Shown: positions 26,025 to 36,785 of the stretch, in pieces | Numbering within the stretch: position 1 is the first letter of the stretch | Layout: the number at the start of each line of letters is the position of its first letter | Origin: Pseudoalteromonas prydzensis | Lineage (GTDB): Bacteria; Pseudomonadota; Gammaproteobacteria; Enterobacterales; Alteromonadaceae | DNA length: 64,000 bases | NCBI RefSeq assembly: GCF_001661495.1 | Contig: NZ_BDDT01000005.1 | Span: forward strand, 186,001 to 250,000 | Direction: 5' to 3' | Notes under the pieces: generated by a model | The model's input: the letters and a program-made list of their open reading frames with translations, nothing else | What the model was told of the DNA's origin: nothing | Database searches by the model: none | Translations under genes and position numbers: made by a program

Positions 26025-28757
26025 CTATGCTTTTTTACGACGTAACAGGGTTAGCGGTAACGCTAGTAATGTTAGCCAAAACAGTGAGCCAGAATCATCA
26101 TCATCATCTGATTTATCATTATTGATATTAATATAGACAAGTTGTGCATTTGATAAGTTACCAGCACTGTCTTTAGCTTGTACCATCAATGTGATTTTTC
26201 TTTCAAATTCGAAATCCAAATCGCCCGCCACAATTAACTGTCCTTGTTGGTTAATAGTGATGGCATTATGTCCTTGGACTATAAATTCAACAACTGGCGT
26301 GTATTGGGCATCGGCATCGGTGAATTCCAATTGACCAATAACAGTACCGATAGCGCTATTTTCTAATACGCTGAAGCTTTGCTCTGGCGTTAGTACAGGC
26401 GCTTGTGGCTCTGGTATTGGTTGTTCAGCAACAGCAGACTTTATATCAACTATCACAGGATCATGATCCGAGGCTCTATATGCATCGCTTGCATATAAAC
26501 TTACTTGTTGTGCAGCTGATTTAAACTCAACATTATAGTCTAAGCTGATTGGCTCATCGGCATTGATATGCCAGTCTGTTGCAGCCACTACTTTGGTTAG
26601 CAAGCTTGGGCTAGCTACAGCGTGATCTAGGCTACCCAGTCGGCCTGAGAAGCTATATGAATAGCCAAGGGTATTGCCGTCTAATTCTGCAACAACATTC
26701 TTGAACCCTTTATCAGCAAACGCGCGGATTGGATCTTCCATTGCGTAGGCGTTCATGTCGCCGACTAAGATGATATCTTCATCATCGACACCAGTCGGAG
26801 CAGTGTTTAGCCAGTCAGCGTAAGCATTGGCACCAGCCACTCGAATTTCATTCCAACATGCTTGGCCATCGCCTAAATCAGCATTATTGCCATCGGCGCT
26901 GCCACAGCTGCCTTTTGATTTTAAGTGCGCAACTGCAACAGTAAACACTTCATCAGTTGTTAATGACTTAAAGCTTTGCGCAATAGGTGCGCGGTTACTG
27001 TAATCAAACGGTGCTTGTGTAGTAATCGCAGCGTTGCCAACTTCGACGACTTTATTTGCACGGTAGATTAATGCCGTGGTGATTTGATCAGTACCTATTT
27101 GATTTACGTTAAAATCAACAAATGCGTAGTCATTTACAGAATCTTCGTCATTAAGCGCAGTGACTAAGCTGGCAATCGCGCTAAACTCGTCAAAACCATC
27201 ATTTTCGATTTCCATTAAACCGATAACATCGGCTTCTAATGCAACAATTGCACTGACAATTTTTGCTTGTTGGCGAATAAATTCAGCTTCACTGTCTGCA
27301 CCACGGCTGGTTGGGAAGCCTGCACCTTGACCATCACCGTTAAAGTAGTTTAGAACGTTAAAGCTAGCGATACGTAAGTCAGCATCAGCATGAAGTTCTG
27401 GTGCCTCAGTACGGGGGTTAGTTGCAACAAAAGTTGGTTGTACGGTTGGGTGAATACGATAGCGATCAAAGCTGTATCCTAGAACACCAGTAACGGTATT
27501 TACAGTATCGCCTAGGCGCAGCGTATTGTATGCATCTAAGCCAGTGCCTGGGTAAGCGATTGGATCAAGATTCTGCTTTGTTGAGCCATCATCAAGTAAG
27601 ATTTGTTTTTTGCTGTTTTCGGCTTCTACGGCATTAGCAGCATCACCTGGGAGCGCAATTTGTGTACCTTGGTATAAGCGCTCTGTTGCTAGATCAACTT
27701 CACCGTAACGACCTAGGCCATAGTTATTGGTAACAACAAGAGGCTGCTCTAAAGTAACTAGCATGCCTTCATAGGCTTCTAAATCAGCGACATCGGTAAC
27801 AGGCAATGATATTTTAGTTGCTGTGGTTGTAAGGCCTGTAGCACAGACTTCAACTTGGCTGACATCGCCAATTTGGGTGGCATTAAAGTACTCTGCGACA
27901 CTGCCTTTAACGCGCACGTGGTCACCTACATTGACATCGGTATCAGCAAAGTACACAAAGACCCCTTCAGAAGTAAGTGGGTTTGTATCAACATCTGCAT
28001 CAAGTGATGTAATAAAGAAGCCACTTAATTGCTCTGCACCTTGAAAATCAGCAGTTACAACACCTTCCAGCTCAACTTCAGTATTCAATACTGGACTATC
28101 ACCACCTTCACCTTGAATTGCGTTGATAAGGGTTTTCGCTGCGCCACATTCAAGTGGTGTAACCGGTTCTGGTTCCGGCTCTGGCTCAGGTTGATTGTTT
28201 TCACCATGAAAACCAAGACCACTGAAATCATCTTTATCGAATTGTAGCCATTGCTCACTGGGATCAAACGCGCTAGTTGCATCAGTGCGGCCTGATGTTA
28301 TATCAGATTTACGGCGTAGAGTTTTATCTTTAGTTGTTACACCACCATTGCTCCAAACCCCATCAGCTCCTATTTGACCAAAGCTATCAACTACATTGTT
28401 GTCCAAGGTAAGGGTTAAAGCATCATCACCATTAAAGTTTACTGCGCTACTGAATAGATCTGCTTTATTCTTTAATTCATCTACAGCCCTACTATCAGAA
28501 GTAACAATTACATATGTGCTGTTTGCGGCTATAGAACCCGTTAGGTCCTCGCTTGATGTCGCTGATACATTTTTATTTGAAAATAAATTAAGTGTATAAC
28601 CGTCTAGAGATATAGCTGCTGATGAGGTGTTATAGATTTCAATCGCTTTATTGTAACCGCCGCCTTCAACATATTCTGAAATTATTAAATTAGCGGAGGC
28701 TGGTGCACTGAGGCTTGCAATAACAAGCGCCAATGGCGTTATTTTTGTATTAAACAT
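26025..28757 (-). CDS. ExeM/NucH-family secreted endonuclease
   Basis: The 910-residue protein has a signal peptide and a lamin-tail domain (about 22-150, NLIISEYVEGGGYNKAIEIYN). An OB-fold-like region (about 205-330) and an endonuclease/exonuclease/phosphatase domain follow (about 455-780, starting LRIASFNVLNYFNGDG, with EIENDGFDEF and ending ASDHDPVIVDI). A cadherin-like repeat lies near 800-880. The C-terminus has an acidic linker, a hydrophobic helix and RRKK, a GlyGly-CTERM-like tail processed by rhombosortase. ExeM in Shewanella degrades extracellular DNA and affects biofilms. The glycine motif of the sorting tail is reduced to SGS. The gene is transcribed alone. Confidence 0.9.
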   Translation of the reverse strand: MFNTKITPLALVIASLSAPASANLIISEYVEGGGYNKAIEIYNTSSAAISLDGYTLNLFSNKNVSATSSEDLTGSIAANSTYVIVTSDSRAVDELKNKADLFSSAVNFNGDDALTLTLDNNVVDSFGQIGADGVWSNGGVTTKDKTLRRKSDITSGRTDATSAFDPSEQWLQFDKDDFSGLGFHGENNQPEPEPEPEPVTPLECGAAKTLINAIQGEGGDSPVLNTEVELEGVVTADFQGAEQLSGFFITSLDADVDTNPLTSEGVFVYFADTDVNVGDHVRVKGSVAEYFNATQIGDVSQVEVCATGLTTTATKISLPVTDVADLEAYEGMLVTLEQPLVVTNNYGLGRYGEVDLATERLYQGTQIALPGDAANAVEAENSKKQILLDDGSTKQNLDPIAYPGTGLDAYNTLRLGDTVNTVTGVLGYSFDRYRIHPTVQPTFVATNPRTEAPELHADADLRIASFNVLNYFNGDGQGAGFPTSRGADSEAEFIRQQAKIVSAIVALEADVIGLMEIENDGFDEFSAIASLVTALNDEDSVNDYAFVDFNVNQIGTDQITTALIYRANKVVEVGNAAITTQAPFDYSNRAPIAQSFKSLTTDEVFTVAVAHLKSKGSCGSADGNNADLGDGQACWNEIRVAGANAYADWLNTAPTGVDDEDIILVGDMNAYAMEDPIRAFADKGFKNVVAELDGNTLGYSYSFSGRLGSLDHAVASPSLLTKVVAATDWHINADEPISLDYNVEFKSAAQQVSLYASDAYRASDHDPVIVDIKSAVAEQPIPEPQAPVLTPEQSFSVLENSAIGTVIGQLEFTDADAQYTPVVEFIVQGHNAITINQQGQLIVAGDLDFEFERKITLMVQAKDSAGNLSNAQLVYININNDKSDDDDDSGSLFWLTLLALPLTLLRRKKA

Positions 28758-28851
28758 TTTTATTTTTCCCGTGTATTGTGTCCCGAATGGGACAGTTAGT
28801 GTAAGGAAAATTTATGACAAATAAAATACAAAAAGTTAATGAGATGAAAAT

Positions 28852-28876
28852 AAAAAGAGCGCGTTAGCACTCTTTT
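28852..28876 (-). terminator. Terminator downstream of hemB
   Basis: On the minus strand AAAAAGAGTGC-TAAC-GCGCTCTTTTT forms a stem with one internal mismatch and a T-run, 19 bp after the hemB stop at 28895. Confidence 0.8.
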
Positions 28877-28894
28877 TCAATTATAGTGAAATTA

Positions 28895-29911
<1,017 letters not shown>

Positions 29912-31762
29912 CTAGTCTAAAATTGGAAAGCTAACTACACGATTACGACCACTTTGTTTGGCATGATAAAGTGCTTTGTCGGCGCAGCCTGTGAATAATC
30001 CTGGGTTATTAATGTCTTCAGCGATGGCGCTATACACACCAGCACTAATGGTAAACGTAATTTCAGTATTTGCTACGGTAATTGTAGCATCTAAGATTTC
30101 TTGACGTATTTGCTCTGCTAATTCAATGGCACCGCTGAGCACTGTATTGGGCAATAAAACTACAAATTCTTCCCCCCCATAACGGGCCACTTCGTCGAGT
30201 GGGCGCTTTAGGCGGTTTTTTATAATGTCAGCTACCGCACGAATCGTTTGGTCGCCAATTAAGTGCCCGTAAGTATCGTTAATACTTTTAAAGTGATCAA
30301 TATCGAGCATTATTATACTCAAAGGAGTTTGCTCTCTACGTGAGCGACGTAAGTCCATGACTAGCTTTTTATCAAAGTAGCGACGATTTTTGATTTTTGT
30401 TAGTGGGTCTTCCATATTAATTTGCTCAAGCGCGCGGTTTTTTTCTTCAAGCTCGCGTAAGGTAACTTGTAGCTCAAAGGTGCGCTCTTCAATATTTGCT
30501 TCGAGGTCTGATCTCGCTTGTTCTTGTAGTGCTAAACGCTCTTGTAGTAATGCATCATGCGCTTCACTTTGAGCTATTTTACTTTGTTGGGCTGCGACTT
30601 GCGCGTCACGTTCGATTAAAAAATGTTTTATGGTGGCAAAGCTCAGACTGAGTGAGCAAATTAAAAAACTAAAGAATACAAACGGCAAGCCACGGGTATT
30701 AAAATCATAAATATCAAATACCACAGTTATCAAATATAGCTGCGCAGTAAAGAGTACCAACATGCCACATAAAAGTGCATTTAGGGGCTGTGTTTGCTGC
30801 TGGCGAATATCGATTACTAATGCTGTTATATGCAAGAGCATAATAATAGGAGGTATAAACAGGCAATAACTCAACATGATATTGGTCGGCAGTAACCAAA
30901 TAAAAAACAGGCTGATAAGCAGTAACCTATTACCCCATGTATATAAGGGTTGTAATAATGTTGTTCCTGATTGACGTAACTGTTCAAATAATGGTTTGAA
31001 TAAGCAAGTTGCCAATACGAGTAAACTTGGCACTGTCAATTGCTGTAGAGCAGGCAAAGATGGGTTGAAATAGCGATAGCCAAAGCCATATAAATAAATT
31101 AACAATAACCATAAAGTGATTAAAATAGTGCCGCACAGAGCAAAGTAACGTTTTCTAGAAAAACTAAACATAACTAAGCTTGTGATTGCCAACGATAAAA
31201 TAAACCCGACTAATAAGCCATACAGTAAATTAAACTTACTTTTATCTTTTAAATACTCGTCTTGCTGCCATAGGCTCAGTGGTACTCTGACACCATCTAA
31301 ACTTGCAACATGAAGCAATACAGTGGAATTACTGGATGGTGGTAGCGTGAGCTTGATTAGTAACGATTCTGTTGCAATTTGCCGATTGTTTAGGGGTAAG
31401 GCATCACCAATTTCTTTAGTCAATAAAGTGCGCTGTTTAACGTAGTGATGTACTGCGACTTTATCTAATAATGGATTATCAATAGACAATAAAACAGCTA
31501 GCTCTGAATCTTCTGTATTAACCAGTTGCAGGCGTAACCAGACGGCCTGGTTGGTTAGTCCTAAATTGAGTGCTTGATCTGTAAGCTGTTGCCACTGCGG
31601 ACCCGTTGCTTGTTTAGCTTGCTCCAGTGTTAAGGACTGCAGGGAATACTGAAAAGGAATATCCTGTAAGTGTTTAAAGTGGTTATCTAAGGCAATATTA
31701 GTGGCATGAGAGGTAAATGTAATCAATAACAAGCTACATAGCAGCAACCAAACACGCTTCAT
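29912..31762 (-). CDS. Membrane diguanylate cyclase with 7TMR-DISM sensor
   Basis: The 616-residue protein has a signal peptide, an extracellular 7TMR-DISMED2-like domain (about 25-165) and seven membrane helices (about 180-390). A coiled coil (about 395-455) and a GGDEF domain with RYGGEEFVVLL follow. The inhibitory I-site RPLD sits exactly five residues before GGEEF, so product feedback is expected. It makes c-di-GMP in response to an unknown extracellular, probably carbohydrate-like, ligand. It lies 2 bp after tatD and 9 bp before hemB, so it is co-transcribed with housekeeping genes. Confidence 0.93.
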   Translation of the reverse strand: MKRVWLLLCSLLLITFTSHATNIALDNHFKHLQDIPFQYSLQSLTLEQAKQATGPQWQQLTDQALNLGLTNQAVWLRLQLVNTEDSELAVLLSIDNPLLDKVAVHHYVKQRTLLTKEIGDALPLNNRQIATESLLIKLTLPPSSNSTVLLHVASLDGVRVPLSLWQQDEYLKDKSKFNLLYGLLVGFILSLAITSLVMFSFSRKRYFALCGTILITLWLLLIYLYGFGYRYFNPSLPALQQLTVPSLLVLATCLFKPLFEQLRQSGTTLLQPLYTWGNRLLLISLFFIWLLPTNIMLSYCLFIPPIIMLLHITALVIDIRQQQTQPLNALLCGMLVLFTAQLYLITVVFDIYDFNTRGLPFVFFSFLICSLSLSFATIKHFLIERDAQVAAQQSKIAQSEAHDALLQERLALQEQARSDLEANIEERTFELQVTLRELEEKNRALEQINMEDPLTKIKNRRYFDKKLVMDLRRSRREQTPLSIIMLDIDHFKSINDTYGHLIGDQTIRAVADIIKNRLKRPLDEVARYGGEEFVVLLPNTVLSGAIELAEQIRQEILDATITVANTEITFTISAGVYSAIAEDINNPGLFTGCADKALYHAKQSGRNRVVSFPILD

Positions 31763-31764
31763 TA

Positions 31765-32547
31765 TCAGCCCTTGTGGTTGAATAACTGTTGGAAGTTAAG
31801 TGTAGTTTGCTTTGCAACTGTTGCAAATTCTAACCCTTTTAAAGCCGCAATAGTTTCGCAGATATGTGGTAAATAACTTGGTTCATTGCGGCGAGACTTT
31901 GGTTTTGGCGTTAACGTACGAGGGATCAAAAATGGCGCATCTGTTTCGATTAATAGTCGCTCTAGAGGAATGCTTGGGATAAGCTGTTGCAACTGTTTGC
32001 CACGGCGTTCATCACATACCCAGCCAGTAATACCAATGTATAAGCCTAACGCTAAATATTTTTCAAGTGCGTGTTGATCGCCAGTGAAACAATGTAAGAC
32101 ACCACGAACAGAGTATTGCTGTAAAATTGCTAGCATATCTTCACTGGCATCGCGTTCATGTAAATAGACGGGCAGATTTAATGCTACCGCTAAAGCTAAC
32201 TGTCGGTGTAATACAGAACGTTGGGTTTCACGGGGGGAAAAGTCACGATTATAATCTAATCCACACTCGCCGATAGCGACCACTTCTGGGGCTGTTGCAA
32301 GTAAGCGTAATTGCTCTTCAAGTTGCTCATTGACTGACTTGGCATCATGCGGATGAACACCTGCGGTGGCGAGTAACGTGAACTGTTTTGCTAAATTTAA
32401 AGCTTGTTGGCTGGAATCGATATCGCAGCCAATTAACAGCATTTGGCTAACATTGTGTGCTTTTGCACGCGTTATGATAGCCAAATGTTGATCATCAAAT
32501 TGATGATTGGTGAGGTTTACGCCAGCATCAATGAGGTGAGTGGTCAT
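31765..32547 (-). CDS. tatD: TatD-family metal-dependent hydrolase
   Basis: The 260-residue TIM-barrel hydrolase shows the TatD metal motifs: IDAGVNLT (degenerate first site), GVHPHD, AIGECGLDYNRD, YLHERDA, LHCFTG and ETDAPFLIPR. TatD enzymes act as Mg-dependent 3'-5' exonucleases or deoxyribonucleases and are not needed for Tat export despite the gene position. The ATG overlaps the stop of the upstream exported-protein gene by one base (TAATG). Confidence 0.93.
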   Translation of the reverse strand: MTTHLIDAGVNLTNHQFDDQHLAIITRAKAHNVSQMLLIGCDIDSSQQALNLAKQFTLLATAGVHPHDAKSVNEQLEEQLRLLATAPEVVAIGECGLDYNRDFSPRETQRSVLHRQLALAVALNLPVYLHERDASEDMLAILQQYSVRGVLHCFTGDQHALEKYLALGLYIGITGWVCDERRGKQLQQLIPSIPLERLLIETDAPFLIPRTLTPKPKSRRNEPSYLPHICETIAALKGLEFATVAKQTTLNFQQLFNHKG

Positions 32548-33077
32548 TAATTAGTGCGCTTTACGCGGATCGAACGATTCTGGCCTGCTTTTTTCAATAA
32601 AAAGGAGTTGAACATACCTCGTTCAATCACAACGGTATCATTATTTGTCAAACGTAAACGATCAGAGCCAACTTGACGCCATTGCTGACCATTGTCTAAG
32701 GTGATAATTAACTCGCCATAAGGCGCTTCTTCCACATTGGTTACCACGGCAGAAATTTCATCGTCGTTATCTTTGCTGACTTCTTTGTGTTCAAGGCCAA
32801 AGTCTTCGTTTTTAGTTTTAACGATCTGCTCGCCCGCAGCAACTGTGCCTGTTGCTGCAGCAACCGCTGGCGCTGCACTATTTGCCGGTGGCGTTAAGGT
32901 TTGCGAGGTGGTGGGTTTGCTTAACGATTTACCTGCCATAGTGTTGTCATAACAAAGCAGGCGGTTAAAGTCATTTTCAACAAACGTACAAGCCTGTAAC
33001 GCCTGTAGATTCACTTCACTGGCATGTACCATTGGAATGCTTAGCAAAGCAAGTATTGGTAGTAATTGTTTTTTCAT
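32547..33077 (-). CDS. Exported protein of unknown function in the tat operon
   Basis: The 176-residue protein has a signal peptide (cleaved after VHAS). A conserved-looking N-terminal motif with a Cys pair (ALQACTFVENDFNRLLCYDN) is followed by an Ala/Thr/Pro-rich linker (about 55-85). The C-terminal beta domain contains ITLDNGQQWRQVGSDRLRL and RGMFNSFLLKKAGQNRSIRV. The N-terminal motif resembles one in small periplasmic proteins such as VasI, but no T6SS genes are here. It begins directly after the tatC stop, with its GAGGA site inside tatC, and overlaps tatD, so it is part of the operon. Confidence 0.8.
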   Translation of the reverse strand: MKKQLLPILALLSIPMVHASEVNLQALQACTFVENDFNRLLCYDNTMAGKSLSKPTTSQTLTPPANSAAPAVAAATGTVAAGEQIVKTKNEDFGLEHKEVSKDNDDEISAVVTNVEEAPYGELIITLDNGQQWRQVGSDRLRLTNNDTVVIERGMFNSFLLKKAGQNRSIRVKRTN

Positions 33078-33821
33078 TTATTCCTCTGACTCATTTTGCT
33101 GAGGCTTAGCGCTATAAAAGGATGCTAAAATTAACCCCAATTCAAATAACAGTAGCATGGGAAATGCTAATAATGATTGCGAAAGTACGTCGGGTGGTGT
33201 CAAAAACATCGCGACTACAAAAACACCGACCACAATATATGGACGCTTTTCTTTTAAACTCTGCGTAGTCGTAGCCCCACTAAAACACAACAGCATAATA
33301 GCCACCGGAATTTCAAAGGCGACCCCAAAAGCAAAAAACAGCTTTAAGGCGAAGCTTAAGTAGCTACTAATATCTGGCGCCAAGGTCATCATTTCTGGAC
33401 CAACACTGGTAAAAAAACCAAGAATGATTGGTAGTACTACAAAGTAACAAAATGCGATACCACTATAAAACAATATAACACTTGATGCCAAAATCGGCAT
33501 TAGCATGCGTTTTTCATGCTGGTATAACCCAGGTGCAATAAAGCCCCATATTTGGTGTAATATAAACGGAAACGCTGCAAATAAAGCGACAAATAAGGTT
33601 AACTTAAATGGTGCAAAAAAGGGTGCCGTTACATCTGTGGCAATCATAGTTGCGGTGCTTGGTAAGTGCGCAACTAAAGGCGCTGCAACAAAACCGTATA
33701 TATCGTTTGCGAAATAAACTAATGCAATAAAAAAAAGCAAAATAGTTAGTAAGGCTTTCATTAGCCTGTTTCGCAATTCAATTAAATGACTTACAAAGCC
33801 TGATTTTACTTGTTCAGTCAT
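33078..33821 (-). CDS. tatC: Sec-independent translocase subunit TatC
   Basis: The 247-residue membrane protein has six helices and the TatC signature elements SHLIELRNRLMKA at the N-terminus, APFFAPFKLTLF, FIAPGLYQHEKR and FLTPPDVLSQ. TatC recognises the twin-arginine signal together with TatB. One obvious client in this window is the GH109 lipoprotein (15939-17312), which has an RRRFLQ signal. Normal length; 47 bp after tatB. Confidence 0.97.
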   Translation of the reverse strand: MTEQVKSGFVSHLIELRNRLMKALLTILLFFIALVYFANDIYGFVAAPLVAHLPSTATMIATDVTAPFFAPFKLTLFVALFAAFPFILHQIWGFIAPGLYQHEKRMLMPILASSVILFYSGIAFCYFVVLPIILGFFTSVGPEMMTLAPDISSYLSFALKLFFAFGVAFEIPVAIMLLCFSGATTTQSLKEKRPYIVVGVFVVAMFLTPPDVLSQSLLAFPMLLLFELGLILASFYSAKPQQNESEE

Positions 33822-33868
33822 AATTTAACTCGTTACCGATATATAGACCACAGCTAACAAAAATAATT

Positions 33869-34201
33869 TCATTTTTGTTCATCAATATTCGCTTTTTTGG
33901 TTAGATCCGAGGCGGTTTTTTTATAACTATGGGTGACGGAGTCGGCGGCTTTTTGCAGCTCGTCAACTGAGTCTTTTATTGCGGGGTTGAGATCTTGCAT
34001 GCCTTGCTGTTCAGCTTTTTTTAAATTTTGATGCAACTCATGCACTCTTAATTCTTCGTTGACCTCGGCTTTCACCGAGTTTGCCAAAGACTTTATCGTC
34101 TTTATCCAGCGGCTTACCGTGCGGATCGCAACAGGCAAGCGCTCAGGACCAAGCACCACTAAGCCGACGATTAAAACTACAACCAGTTCCCACATACCCA
34201 T
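33869..34201 (-). CDS. tatB: Sec-independent translocase subunit TatB
   Basis: The 110-residue protein has one N-terminal membrane helix (WELVVVLIVGLVVLGPERLPVA) with the conserved Glu in place, then an amphipathic helix and a charged tail. That is the TatB pattern. It starts 5 bp after tatA and forms the receptor complex with TatC. The tail is shorter than in E. coli TatB. Confidence 0.95.
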   Translation of the reverse strand: MGMWELVVVLIVGLVVLGPERLPVAIRTVSRWIKTIKSLANSVKAEVNEELRVHELHQNLKKAEQQGMQDLNPAIKDSVDELQKAADSVTHSYKKTASDLTKKANIDEQK

Positions 34202-34206
34202 GCTAA

Positions 34207-34446
34207 TTAAGCCTTATGGTCTTCTTTGCTTTTATCAACAGATTCTTTATTTTGTATTGGGTTGTTTGCTTGCTCTATAGGTTCTGCAGGTTTATTTTGC
34301 TCATCTTCAGAGACCGCTTTTTTAAACCCTTTAACAGCATTGCCTAAATCACCGCCAATTCCACGCAACTTCTTAGTGCCAAAAAGCAACACAATGATTG
34401 CTAATACAATTAATAATTGCCAAATACTAATACCGCCAAAACCCAT
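34207..34446 (-). CDS. tatA: Sec-independent translocase subunit TatA
   Basis: The 79-residue protein has the TatA core [24 protein letters not shown], then the amphipathic helix [14 protein letters not shown] and an acidic/basic tail. TatA oligomers form the translocation path. GGAGT precedes the ATG. A perfect -10 hexamer TATAAT (forward 34481-34486, inside the dyad GCTGA-TTATAC-TCAGC) lies upstream, so tatABC may have a promoter separate from ubiB, although no clear -35 was seen. Confidence 0.96.
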   Translation of the reverse strand: MGFGGISIWQLLIVLAIIVLLFGTKKLRGIGGDLGNAVKGFKKAVSEDEQNKPAEPIEQANNPIQNKESVDKSKEDHKA

Positions 34447-34513
34447 GGTTTACTCCAAATTTTATTGTATGTTTACGCTGATTATACTCAGCAGAATGTA
34501 AATAGCACTTAGT

Positions 34514-36121
34514 TTATGCGTTTCGCCACGCTAAAATAAAGCCAATTATTGAACAGCTTGCAGCAACACTTGCCGCGATAAAATCATGCTGTAAGTAACA
34601 TAATCCCGAGACTATCATTGCTGCGCCTGCAAATACGCCAAGTAACAACGGCTTATGTGATGGCTGCGGCAATGGTGCTTGGTTGTTGTGCTGTTGTTGC
34701 TGCTTTAGGTTCTGATAAATTAAATCAGGCAGCTCAGGCATCTTTTCAGCCCAAAATGGTAAGTTTGCATACACTTGCTTAAACACCGACCAAGGACCTA
34801 CCTGCTGTTTTACCCAATCTTCTAAAAACGGTTTTGCTGTTTTCCATAAATCTAATTGTGGATATAGCTGCCGCCCTAGACCTTCAACATACAGTAAGGT
34901 TTTTTGTAGTAGAACTAATTGCGGTTGAACCTGCATATTAAAGCGACGAGCGGTATTAAATAGATTAACTAGCACATGACCAAATGAGATCTCAGCGAGC
35001 GGTTTATTAAAGATTGGCTCACAGACAGTGCGAATGGCAAATTCAAACTCTTCGACGCTGGTATCTTTTGGAACCCACCCTGAATCAACGTGCAATTGTG
35101 CGACTTGACGATAGTCGCGATTAAAAAAGGCGATAAAGTTTTCCGCTAAATAGCGTTTATCTTCTTTATTTAACGTGCCAACAATACCGCAGTCGATACC
35201 GATGAATTTGGGATTTTCAGGGGTATCGTAAGAGACAAACACATTACCAGGGTGCATGTCAGCATGAAAAAAGCTATCTCGAAAAACTTGGGTAAAAAAC
35301 ACCTCCACACCACGCTCAGCGAGTAATTTCATATTGGTGTTTTGTGCAACTAATGCATCTGTATCAGACACTGGAATACCATAAATTCGTTCCATAACCA
35401 GTACATTTACACGGCTGTAGTCGCTATAAACAAAAGGAATATAAAGGGATTCAGAGCCTTCGAAATTACGTTTTAACTGAATTGCATTGGCGCCTTCACG
35501 CAGTAAATCCAATTCATCAAGTAAGGTTTTTTTATACTCTTTAACAACCTCAACAGGGCGTAATCTTTTTGCTTCGTTGATCAATTTTGCCACGACTTTG
35601 GCAAATTGTTCCATTAATGCCAAATCAGCGTCAATTTGTTCTCTGATATCAGGGCGAATGACTTTGATAACCACTTTTTGTGGTTGATTGTGTTCATCGA
35701 TTAAGGTTGCAGTATGCACTTGCGCAATGGATGCTGATGCTAAAGGCGTTTGTTCAAAGTCGCTAAAGTATTCGCTAATGTCATTTATCTCAAGCGCGTT
35801 TTCAATTAACTTTTGCGCTAACACGCCATCAAACGGCTGTACTTGATCTTGTAATAAGGCCAGCTCTAGTGCGATATCCAGTGGTAATAAATCACGCCGA
35901 GTAGATAACATTTGGCCAAACTTGATCCATACGGGCCCTAATTGTTGCAATGCTAAGCGCAGCCTTAAACCAGCAGGCTTTTCTGGATGCTTGTTCTTTA
36001 GCCAAAACAAACATGCACGACTCACTTTGCCATACCAAGGTATTTTTTGTGGTGGTATTAACTCATCTAAACCATAGTTAAGAAGGGTTTTAGTGATGTT
36101 ATAAAGCCGAGCAGCTGACAC
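34514..36121 (-). CDS. ubiB: UbiB, atypical kinase-like ubiquinone biosynthesis protein
   Basis: The 535-residue protein has the UbiB/ABC1/ADCK family's KxGQ-type motif ([16 protein letters not shown]), the kinase-like core with [11 protein letters not shown] and GIDCGIVG, and two C-terminal membrane helices (near 485-532). UbiB supports coenzyme Q assembly, probably through ATPase-driven handling of lipid intermediates. It is 18 bp after ubiJ, in the conserved order ubiE-ubiJ-ubiB. Full length. Confidence 0.96.
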   Translation of the reverse strand: MSAARLYNITKTLLNYGLDELIPPQKIPWYGKVSRACLFWLKNKHPEKPAGLRLRLALQQLGPVWIKFGQMLSTRRDLLPLDIALELALLQDQVQPFDGVLAQKLIENALEINDISEYFSDFEQTPLASASIAQVHTATLIDEHNQPQKVVIKVIRPDIREQIDADLALMEQFAKVVAKLINEAKRLRPVEVVKEYKKTLLDELDLLREGANAIQLKRNFEGSESLYIPFVYSDYSRVNVLVMERIYGIPVSDTDALVAQNTNMKLLAERGVEVFFTQVFRDSFFHADMHPGNVFVSYDTPENPKFIGIDCGIVGTLNKEDKRYLAENFIAFFNRDYRQVAQLHVDSGWVPKDTSVEEFEFAIRTVCEPIFNKPLAEISFGHVLVNLFNTARRFNMQVQPQLVLLQKTLLYVEGLGRQLYPQLDLWKTAKPFLEDWVKQQVGPWSVFKQVYANLPFWAEKMPELPDLIYQNLKQQQQHNNQAPLPQPSHKPLLLGVFAGAAMIVSGLCYLQHDFIAASVAASCSIIGFILAWRNA

Positions 36122-36139
36122 AAATAATCCTTACTGATT

Positions 36140-36745
36140 TTATTTAGCTTGAAGTAATTGGTTAATTCGCAACTCAAGTTGCGCAGTATGACTTTTCAGT
36201 TGACGTGTGTGTTGCTTAAATTGTTCAAGCTCTAAAGGGTGAATAGTTACTTTGAGCTCGTCTTGACATAATGTTGTTAGCGTTGTCGCCAGCTGTTTGT
36301 TGGTTTTTTTGCCTTGTTGCTTTGCTTGCTTAAGCAACTGCCATAATTGCTGGGCTGGCGCATCACCTAGATAAGTTGATAAATGTTCTGGCCAGTCGAT
36401 ATCAAGTGCTGCAAAAGCATTGCTAAACCCCTGTGCTATATGTAAGTCGCCTTGTAAATCAAGTTTATCTTGGCGAATTAACTGAGTGAGCATGGCCGGA
36501 TTTTTAAGTGCCATTAAGGTCTGAATATCAGCACTGATCATGCAATCAAATTGCTGCTCAGTGGTGTTATAAAGATGCAGTTGCTGGCCTGTAAATACCA
36601 CTAAAAACTGTTGCTGCCAATCGCGTATATCAATTAATAGGCGTTGTTGAGCAATTGGGGCGAGTCTATCGCTAAGGGTTGGGTCGAGCTTAAGCGCTGT
36701 ATTTAAAATACGTTCTACTAGTGCGACAATAAAATTATTTAACAT
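36140..36745 (-). CDS. ubiJ: UbiJ, SCP2-domain ubiquinone biosynthesis accessory factor
   Basis: The 201-residue protein has an N-terminal SCP2/sterol-carrier-like domain (about 15-115) and a helical, Gln/Leu-rich C-terminal part forming a coiled coil, typical of UbiJ. UbiJ binds the polyprenyl intermediates and scaffolds the soluble Ubi complex. Sequence motifs are weak; the call leans on the position between ubiE and ubiB, which is invariant in gammaproteobacteria. Confidence 0.9.
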   Translation of the reverse strand: MLNNFIVALVERILNTALKLDPTLSDRLAPIAQQRLLIDIRDWQQQFLVVFTGQQLHLYNTTEQQFDCMISADIQTLMALKNPAMLTQLIRQDKLDLQGDLHIAQGFSNAFAALDIDWPEHLSTYLGDAPAQQLWQLLKQAKQQGKKTNKQLATTLTTLCQDELKVTIHPLELEQFKQHTRQLKSHTAQLELRINQLLQAK

Positions 36746-36785
36746 ACCAATACCTTAGCAATAAATGTTATGAGCTTGGCGGCTG

